Assembly: GCA_963693315.1 (NCBI GenBank)
Contig: OY856187.1
Coordinates: 380,841,306 to 380,905,305 of the forward strand
DNA length: 64,000 bases
Direction of reading: 5' to 3'
Source of the DNA: Diogma glabrata
Taxonomy: Eukaryota; Arthropoda; Insecta; Diptera; Cylindrotomidae
Part shown: positions 57,246-64,000 of the stretch, one piece after another
How positions within the stretch are numbered: the stretch's first letter is position 1
Layout of the letters: every line of letters begins with the position of its first letter
Position numbers and translations under genes: made by a program
The notes under the pieces: model-generated
The model's database searches: none
What the model saw: only the letters and a program-made list of their open reading frames with translations
What the model was told of the DNA's origin: nothing

Positions 57246-57949
57246 GAAAATAAATATGAAAATTTTTAAAATCAAGTTTTTGTGGTTAGTTTTACTCTCT
57301 GAGAACCGAATTTTCTTTCCATAGTCGTGCCTAACTGTTTAATTTGATTCAAAGTTACACAATTAAGTGTTTTTAAATTTACAAACAAAAATCCACCACA
57401 AAAAACAATAGTTTCTCCCACCCTGTGATTTTTTTATGAAATTGACAGTACTATTTACATTTAATTCAATTTTGTTATAAAAAAACATAGTTTCTTGAAA
57501 TTATATCAATAAAAAATAAATCTGTTAATAATGAAAAAAGTTCGTGAGCAAATGTGCATAATATACTTTTAGGAAAATTACACAACTGAAATATTTGTTC
57601 ATGCCAATAGAAAATACTGATTTTTTTTTATAAAATATTTTATATTTAGAAATAACTCAATAAAATAAAATTACCCTAGTTATTATTGTCATTCATTTCA
57701 TCAAAATTAACATAACTATGAAGAAAACATTTAATATCTTTTGGCATTTTAAATTTGAATTAGTTTTAATTTAATAAAATAATTTGTCGTAGTAAAACAG
57801 GGCTTCCAAAATAACCATTTCAATACCGGTAATACAAATCTAAGTTTCTTACGTTAACGGTATTACCGGAAATACGGACATTACAAAAAATAGAACCATG
57901 GCAAGTGGTGCAACTCCTTCGAATAATTAGTGGACTGTAAGTTGTAATT
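57246..57949. other. No gene; possible hAT-type end at 57799
   Basis: AT-rich. CAGGGCTTCCAAAATAACC at 57799-57817, with nearby inverse motifs ATACCGGTAATAC and GGTATTACCGGAAATAC, resembles one end of a hAT-like element, but no partner end is seen. Confidence 0.35.
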
Positions 57950-58379
57950 TCGATGATATGTGAGTTCGGAGAAGTCACATCAGCTGAATTCGATAATATG
58001 ATGAGGAATGTTTTTGATGACCAATACTGAAGTTTATGACGTATAATGCAATTCGACGATAATCAAACACTATGTAGATTATAATTGACAAAATTTTCAA
58101 TAACATGAAGCAGCATAATTATACTCGATGACAGTCAGCAATTCATGTGTATCATAACGACAAACATTTCAAATGAATGAACAATATATTTATTTATGAT
58201 GGAGATCAGCCAATGGTATACTATATCGACGAGTACTTTCAGAGAATGAACAGTATATTTAATTTAATGAAATCAGCAAGCGTATGACAGTATATCGACG
58301 AATAGGTTCAAATACATGAATGGTATATTTATTCTTGATGATAAATCAGCAAACGATATGTTGTAACGATGAATACCTT

Positions 58380-59383
58380 TTTTTTTTTTTTTTTTTTTTT
58401 AAATGGGTCTCGAGACTGAACTAATTCGTTAGCTAGTTCGAGTAGCACTGCGACCTTAAGATCTATTGTGCTTAACCCTGGTGTAGTTATAGTGCAGATG
58501 ACGTCGATGCCACCGCAGAATGTGCAATGTGGTCGAATCCGAGCTCCTTAACATAGTTAATTAGCTGGATTGGACTGATGCTTTTTGGTAGAGGAAGTTC
58601 TAGTCTCCCTTGACCGAGTTTAATGTATCTGCGCCATGCGATTTCAGAGCAGTTACAGATAATGTGCTCCATGGTCTCTGCCTCCGAGCTGCAGAATCGG
58701 CATCTGTCGGAGGCAACAAGGCCTATTTTGTTAAGGTGGTGATTTATCGGACCGTGTCCCGTCACGCACCATGTTAATATCTTCAGAGACTCTCTCTCAA
58801 GATCGATTGTTTTGAGAGGGGAGACGGGGAAGTTGCCTAGAAACTTTTTTGAGTGCAGCAGACCCTCCCGCATACACCATAGTTGGTTATTTTGTTCCTG
58901 TTTCCAGCTTTGGATAGCGCGTTTGAGCGATCTTTTGGTTAATCCAAAGCACGGTTCTGGACCAATGAACTTTGTAGTGGCGCCCTTCTTAGCTAACGAG
59001 TCTGCTACTTCATTGCCGTATACTCCTTTGTGACCAGGTGCCCACACAAGTGTAACGCGGTTATTTTCTGCAATTTTTTGTAAATTCTGGTAGCATTCCC
59101 ATACTAGCTTTGAGTTGAAGCGCGTCGACTTCAGAGCCAATAGCGTCGCCTGACTATCAGAAACAATGTATATATCTGTGTTGCTGTATTCTCTTTCGGC
59201 ACACAACATTGCAAAGTAGTTAATAGCAAAGATTTCAGCTTGAAGTACCGTTGCAGAGACTCCCAGTGCTAACGTCCGTTTGGCCCTGGGACCAAACACC
59301 CCTGCACCAGTACCTTCATTGGTTTGGGATCCATCCGTATACCAGATGCTGGCATTAGGTGGTAGTGTTTGTAAGTAGCTCTC
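58380..59383 (-). mobile_element. LINE-E, 5'-truncated RNase H fragment with poly(A)
   Basis: Poly(T) at 58380-58400 is the poly(A) tail of a minus-strand insertion. GAATACCTT is duplicated at 58371-58379 and 59384-59392. Removing the insertion restores a normal tandem unit. The element retains only the C-terminal RNase H region. Confidence 0.92.
58487..59383 (-). CDS. LINE-E RNase H and C-terminal Cys/His domain, fragment
   Basis: RNase H domain of a non-LTR retrotransposon, which removes the RNA strand of the RNA:DNA hybrid. Residues in order: WYTDGSQTNEGTGAGVFG (first catalytic Asp), LQAEIFAINY (Glu), YIVSDSQATLLAL (Asp), VWAPGHKGVYGNEVADSLAK (His and last Asp). All four key acidic positions are present. 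Then TWCVTGHGPINHHL and CRFCSSEAETMEHIICNC, a zinc-knuckle-like end typical of such LINEs (I/LOA-like types carry an RNase H). The frame is open for about 300 codons with no stop. The ATG at 59404 lies in the flanking repeat, so the true protein is truncated at the insertion border. Recent insertion. Confidence 0.9.
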   Translation of the reverse strand, partial: ESYLQTLPPNASIWYTDGSQTNEGTGAGVFGPRAKRTLALGVSATVLQAEIFAINYFAMLCAEREYSNTDIYIVSDSQATLLALKSTRFNSKLVWECYQNLQKIAENNRVTLVWAPGHKGVYGNEVADSLAKKGATTKFIGPEPCFGLTKRSLKRAIQSWKQEQNNQLWCMREGLLHSKKFLGNFPVSPLKTIDLERESLKILTWCVTGHGPINHHLNKIGLVASDRCRFCSSEAETMEHIICNCSEIAWRRYIKLGQGRLELPLPKSISPIQLINYVKELGFDHIAHSAVASTSSAL

Positions 59384-59989
59384 GAATACCTTCATTAGAA
59401 TCAACAGTATTTAATTTTGGTGAAATTCAGCAACATATAGTGTAACGACGAATAGTTTCAACTAGACTGAATAGTATATTTATTTCTGATGAAATCCACA
59501 AAGATATTTTGCAACGATGAATATGTTCAGTAGAATCAACAATATATTTAGTCTGATGAAAATCAGCAACAAATAGCTCACAACGACGACAAGTTTCAAT
59601 AACTTTCAGTAGAATCAACAGTATAGTCAGGTTTGATGAAAATCAGTAACATATATCTCACAACGACGACAAATTTCAATAACTTTCAGAAGGATCAACG
59701 GTATATATTATTTTGATGAGCTTGAGCAAACGTTATATCTTTCAATGACGACAAATTCAATCAATGAAACCAATATATTTGTACACTACAATGATCCATA
59801 GCATATTTAATTCAATGATGATCAGATACAGTTGTAATTAGGCAGAACGACAGCGACAGACGACGACAGAACGTTCTTTCGAAAGAACGACATTGGATTA
59901 ACACCATACTAAACTAATACTGACCGTGCTCCAAATAATGCTGCAAACATGGCGGATACTCTATACTCGAACAGAATGAATAAAACATT

Positions 59990-60417
59990 TAGGCTGTTTT
60001 CTAAACGACGACTTATTTGAAACTTATTTATGTAGACTTACTTATTTACCGCCATTTTAAATAAGTATTTAAAAGCTATTCTAAATGATTTAGCTTTCTT
60101 ATTTTGACAGCAACAAAAAGCAAATTCGAAAAAAATTTAATTAGAACGATTTATTTAATTTGATCAATTAAAGAGTTTACAAAACTTCTTTTTTTCATTT
60201 TAAATTACTACATTATTTTATTAGGGATCGAAAAAGAAATTTTATTGCTTAAAACCATTTTGTAAACAAACATAAAAATATTTGACACTGTCAAATCGAA
60301 TTAGATTTTTCTATGAAAAAAAAATTTCAAATAAGTCACCTATTTAGGTTACTTATTCAAATAAGTAAGTCTCCACAAATAAGTTTCAAATAAGTTTTGG
60401 TTTAGAAAACAGCCCTA
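59990..60417. mobile_element. MITE with ~65-bp TIRs
   Basis: The left end GGCTGTTTTCTAAAC ... ACTTATTTGAAACTTATTT ... GACTTACTTATTT is inverted at the right end (ending AGAAAACAGCCC). CATTTA flanks both sides (59985-59990 and about 60418-60423), a possible short duplication. 430 bp, no coding content. Superfamily not decided. Confidence 0.8.
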
Positions 60418-60900
60418 GCATTTAATTTACACAATTTATCTAAATGAATTTAACAATTTCAACCACGAATTATACAATCAAATATAATATTAACATTAAA
60501 CTATTAACAATTTAAACAACACAATTCAATAAATGATATCAAACAACCAAAAGGTTTTAACATGTTTACTCAAAAGTTATTCTGCATTATGTTATCGTAT
60601 CGTAGCCTGGTGATCGATGAAGCATTTATATAAATTCCCTGATTTAAACATTTACTATTTTCTCATGCGCATCAAATTTGCATTCGCGTAGATTTTCATA
60701 GTCGTTTTTCATTCTGTCCTGTACACATAGTCATATACTCAATCCGTGGTCATCATTTACTATAGTTCCCGCCACAAAAATTTATTGTCAGAAAAACAGT
60801 TGTGTAATATTTTCCCGGTGAAATTTCCTATGTTTAATTTATTGCTACAAACCTATCAGAAAAACGGTTGGAAAATATCATTAACCCATGAACGCGCTAT

Positions 60901-61590
60901 TTTTTTTTTTTTTTAATAAAATGTGATGTGTAGTAGGCATTACAATATGTGTCACAACAACACATAAAAACCTTTACCAAGGTCCCACAAAAACATGCGT
61001 ACTAAGGATGTTAATGGACGCAAATCTGTTTTTTTTTGTTTTTTTAATATTTTTTGTTCAATAATGGACAACTAAACTATAAATCCTATCACATATAAAA
61101 TATGACATAGGCCAATATTTCGTGATAGGATAGGGAAAATAAAAATAAAATAAGAGATAAAAAGCTTTGTTTTAAAAATTTGCAGGAACAAAACTAAAAT
61201 TGGTTTGCCAATAGTCCAGCTAATGGCATAATCCTTGATTATGGGACGCAGTATATTTTTCAATGATTAAAGCTCAGATATATAGTTATATGAAAGCTCG
61301 TTTCTTCGAGCAAGCTACAGCGTTCCGGCATCAAGGAATATTCATTAGCTAAGATTGAGAGTGCTACCGTTGACTGAATACAGTTCATCCGCCAGCACCC
61401 CTAAGATATCACCTTGGCTAGTGATATCTCAATGCTATTGACAGTGGTATGTGATATCTCACGTTAACCAATAACAGGGACTGGAGTACGCGGGGTTGCC
61501 ACACCCGTGGATCAAAAAATAGAAAAATTTAACAAATTAATAAAAACTGATCCCTCCATGCGTACATGTGAATTGCATGTGAATTGCATG
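60901..61590 (-). mobile_element. LINE-A 3' end plus dispersed repeat, inserted in LTR-like copy
   Basis: On the minus strand a poly(A) (60901-60914) follows the LINE-A 3' end (TGTTGTTGTGACACATATTG) with a short coding end FLWDLGKGF at 60970-61000. Upstream (61370-61590) lie blocks matching the repeat at 47840-48160 inverted (ATGGAGGGATCAGTTTTTAT, CCACGGGTGTGGCAACCCCG, TATTCAGTCAACGGT). Whether these are one LINE-A copy or two insertions is not settled; if one, the repeat at 47840 would also be LINE-A sequence. Confidence 0.65.
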
Positions 61591-61776
61591 TATAGTTCGT
61601 TCAATTGTTTCGTAAACAATGTTTTTTTTAAACCTTTTCCAATTTCTATTACCAACTAGCCGTACGTACCTCTTAATGGGTATAATAACTGGCGATCAAA
61701 CAAAAATATAATTTCCCATGAAACTACTTTATCGATTCGTTATTGGGGAATAAACAAAGAAACGGCGTTGACCGCA

Positions 61777-61784
61777 TATAAATA
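61777..61784 (+). promoter_or_regulatory. TATA box of LTR-like element
   Basis: TATAAATA followed by GCAGCTGACAGTTAGCCTCGC, the same arrangement as at 34660. Confidence 0.6.
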
Positions 61785-63021
61785 GCAGCTGACAGTTAGC
61801 CTCGCTCTCTTATTGCTTTTTTGTAATATCATTCGTGAAGATCAAAATTATGAAGTTTTTTGACTTCACGTTTATTTTCATACGTTTAAGTAGTGAAATT
61901 TTTAATTAGTTTTCAATTGATTTATTAAATAGTTCAATTAGTACATTTTTTTTTAATTAGTATAATTGATTTAGTGTCAATTTAGTGCAATTTTTTACAT
62001 GTTTGTGATGTACAAACAAATCATAAATGCGCTTTTTTTTCTTGGTCTATTGTAACTGTTCATCGATTGTGATTTGTGGAAATAAGCTCGTTTCAAGTTT
62101 GACGTCGGTAAATAAATATGCAATATCATTTTTTTGTGTTTTTATATTGTAATAAACTTCGTCCAGAATGGGTTATAAGCTGTTGGAAAGAATCAACGAA
62201 GAACCGAAGAACGAAGAACCAACGAAGAGTCGTTACAATATGATTGCAAATTTTTAAATGTGAATTAGTTAATTTTATACAAAATTGATAGTTTTCAGCC
62301 TAGTGATAGGCTTATGATATTGCATTTAAAGAATTATTGGTGTTATTCGTGTTGTTATGTATCTGATAGGATAATTTTGATAGTATAATTTTTAATAGCA
62401 TAATTTTTGATAGTTTAATTTATTAAAGGCTGAGAATAACCTGGTGTTTATTGTAGTGGACTCTTTTGTTGCCATATATTATTGGAAAAAATTCAATAAA
62501 AATTAAAGTATATTAAGTTAATGTCCAAAAATTCAAAATTAAATTGATACATAACCTTCAACTATCAAAAAAAGGAACTGTTTGTTTAATTACCGGTGCG
62601 TTTCATTAAACTTGATGTTATCCATATTTGAGATTAAGCGGATACAATAAAATGACACCGCGAAAGTTTGTAATAGACTGCTAGTAGCCGTATTGCACAA
62701 ATTTCTTTTTGATTGTCGCAGTTACTTAGATGTTAATCAAATTTACTCAGTTTAGTGTAAAAGTTTTTGTATGGCGTGTTCATACTAGCTGATAAATGAT
62801 TGAAGAATAGAAAAAAATACCAAATATAACACAAAATTTAGAAATCTTATAAACGAGTGCATTATTTACCGATCCTGTTATAACACCTATAATAAAAATA
62901 TATTAAATACCACGGCACCAACAAGGGGCAGTTCAACCGTTGGTGTTCTTTTTGTTTTGGCGAGGAATATGACGGGTTAAGGCGGATACCACGAGTTGGA
63001 AGAGCGGGAATCGTTCACATT

Positions 63022-63032
63022 ATGAGGTGAGT
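63022..63032 (+). promoter_or_regulatory. ATG plus GTGAGT donor-like site
   Basis: ATGAGGTGAGT, equivalent to 36086, 43494 and 55182. The GG to AG change keeps the splice consensus. Confidence 0.5.
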
Positions 63033-64000
63033 CATATCTGGTTTTAATTTATTTTTACGCATGAGTGATTATGGTTATGTATGTATGGGTATGAGTGTGT
63101 GTACATGGATATGTGGATGTGGACATGTATGAGCGAGGGTGTGTGGTACATGCGCGTGGGAGCCAGAGAAGAATGGGCTAGATTAAAAGAGTTTCTTTCC
63201 ACAACCAAAAATTGAGGTTTACGGTTATCATAGATAGCCATGATTACCTCTATTTTATGCTATTCTATAAGTCAAACCTGTTTTTTTTATTATTTGATTA
63301 TTGCCATTGCATCAGACCATGATTTAACGTTGTTTGGGGATTCGAGTATCAAAATTAAACTTAATTTAAACAGTTGATTTGTTTTATGTTATTTTGATGA
63401 TATTCAGTTTTCAGATCAATTATGCTAAGCGTATAAAGCCATTGCATTTACTATATAATTTACGTTTAAATTGAATTTACATCGTTTCAATTCTCGAAAT
63501 CTATACCATTTTTCTTGATAATGAATGATATTGGATTGTTTCAAGTGTGTATGCATGTGGGGATGAGTGTAGGTGCGTATATGTGAGTGTGTGAGGTGCG
63601 ATAGGGTGTGATCGTAGGTTGAAGTAAGGGGTTGGACGTGGTGATCGTGTTTCGATCGTACAACGGGGTCGCCAGGGTCTCAGTCTTTCACTTGTTTTTT
63701 TTTTCATATCCGTTCTTATTATGTTTTCTCGCGTACTATACGATTATTTGTAATGGAGCAGCAGGAAACATTTCTCGATCCCATAGGCTGAGGCTAGAAT
63801 GGGGCTAAATAAATCTCATCCAGGTGCGCGACCTGTTATGCCACTTCGCGACTATTCCGCGAAGAAGCTCTTCACTACAATTACCGACGGGCAATTTAAG
63901 TATGACAGCTAATTGTTTTTGAATTGGTGAACATATTTATGGTAAATTTAAAATTGAGTGAATTAAGTTATGATAATATTACTATACTGTTTACAGTTCC

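Larger units (their letters stand above)
57950..59840. repeat. ~79-bp tandem array, interrupted by LINE-E
   Basis: Units share GATGAAAATCAGCAACA, CAACGACGA and GTAGAATCAACAGTATA. The most regular part recurs at about 59478, 59557, 59636 and 59715 (period ~79). More diverged units lie at 58123-58340. The LINE-E fragment at 58380-59383 splits one unit. Confidence 0.82.
60590..63879 (+). mobile_element. LTR-like element, copy with its own LINE-A insertion
   Basis: Starts TGTTATCG, ends CTTCACTACA, flanked by ATTA on both sides (60586-60589 and 63880-63883), a perfect 4-bp duplication. Landmarks as in the other copies: TCAGAAAAACAGTTGTGTAA, TCGTTTCGTAAACAATG-like block (61608), TATAAATA (61777), GGGTTAAGGC before ATGAG|GTGAGT (63022), TG-rich region, GGGGTCGCCAGGGTC and GCTAGAATGGGGCTA. 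About 690 bp at 60901-61590 interrupt it relative to the copy at 34208. Confidence 0.75.

Noticed and set aside
59384..59404. ATG at 59404 as the start of the RNase H protein
   Set aside because: It falls in the flanking tandem repeat and target duplication, outside the element.

Overview
This is an AT-rich, intron-bearing eukaryotic sequence, most likely from an insect. The transposable elements are of insect or arthropod type: jockey/CR1-like LINEs, a mariner-like relic of the kind common in insects, Harbinger, hAT and pogo-like DNA transposons. I see no host protein-coding gene, no rRNA, no convincing tRNA gene and no CRISPR. Essentially every recognisable coding stretch belongs to a mobile element, and many elements are nested inside others. 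The window looks like intergenic or heterochromatin-like repeat territory. LINE family letters A-E are labels used only here.

Layout. 1-450: LINE-A endonuclease relic (-). 2266-6050: pogo/Tigger-like TIR element (TA target) holding a LINE-A reverse transcriptase fragment flanked by ~60-bp direct repeats and a (TA)n tract. 6785-10166: two-gene Harbinger element (transposase + Myb/SANT-like partner, convergent, both with introns). 10423-11922: decayed hAT element. 11950-13190: long foldback; 13196-13931: long-TIR MITE; 18054-18755: another MITE. 19317-20640 and 28917-30656: two (ATATGAG)n satellite arrays sharing the same 9-mer variant block. Between them, a LINE-B copy on the minus strand (ORF1 + ORF2) is split by a second, plus-strand LINE-B copy with a 6-bp target duplication; a 5'-truncated LINE-A tail follows.

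33630-38110: a ~190-bp tandem satellite broken by an LTR-like element and a LINE fragment. 38605-45000: a reversed LTR-like element, an internally deleted mariner, inverted-repeat debris and a partial LTR-like copy. 45010-46990: LINE-D relic (-). 48970-57245: LINE-C with a PHD-like ORF1 and an ORF2 that is open throughout except for one 3.7-kb LTR-like insertion; removing the insertion plus one 4-bp duplication keeps frame. 57950-59840: ~79-bp tandem array carrying a 5'-truncated RNase H LINE fragment (LINE-E). 59990-60417: MITE. 60590-63879: another LTR-like copy.

The most unusual theme is a dispersed non-coding family (five copies: three with 5'-TG...CA-3' ends and matching or near-matching 4-bp target duplications on +, one such on -, one partial). 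The plus-strand copies share a TATA-type promoter region, an ATG lying right before a GTGAGT splice-donor-like site, a TG-rich stretch and a conserved 3' end. They look like very long solo LTRs of an unidentified LTR retrotransposon. Assignments rest on reading motifs by eye; no alignment or database search was possible.
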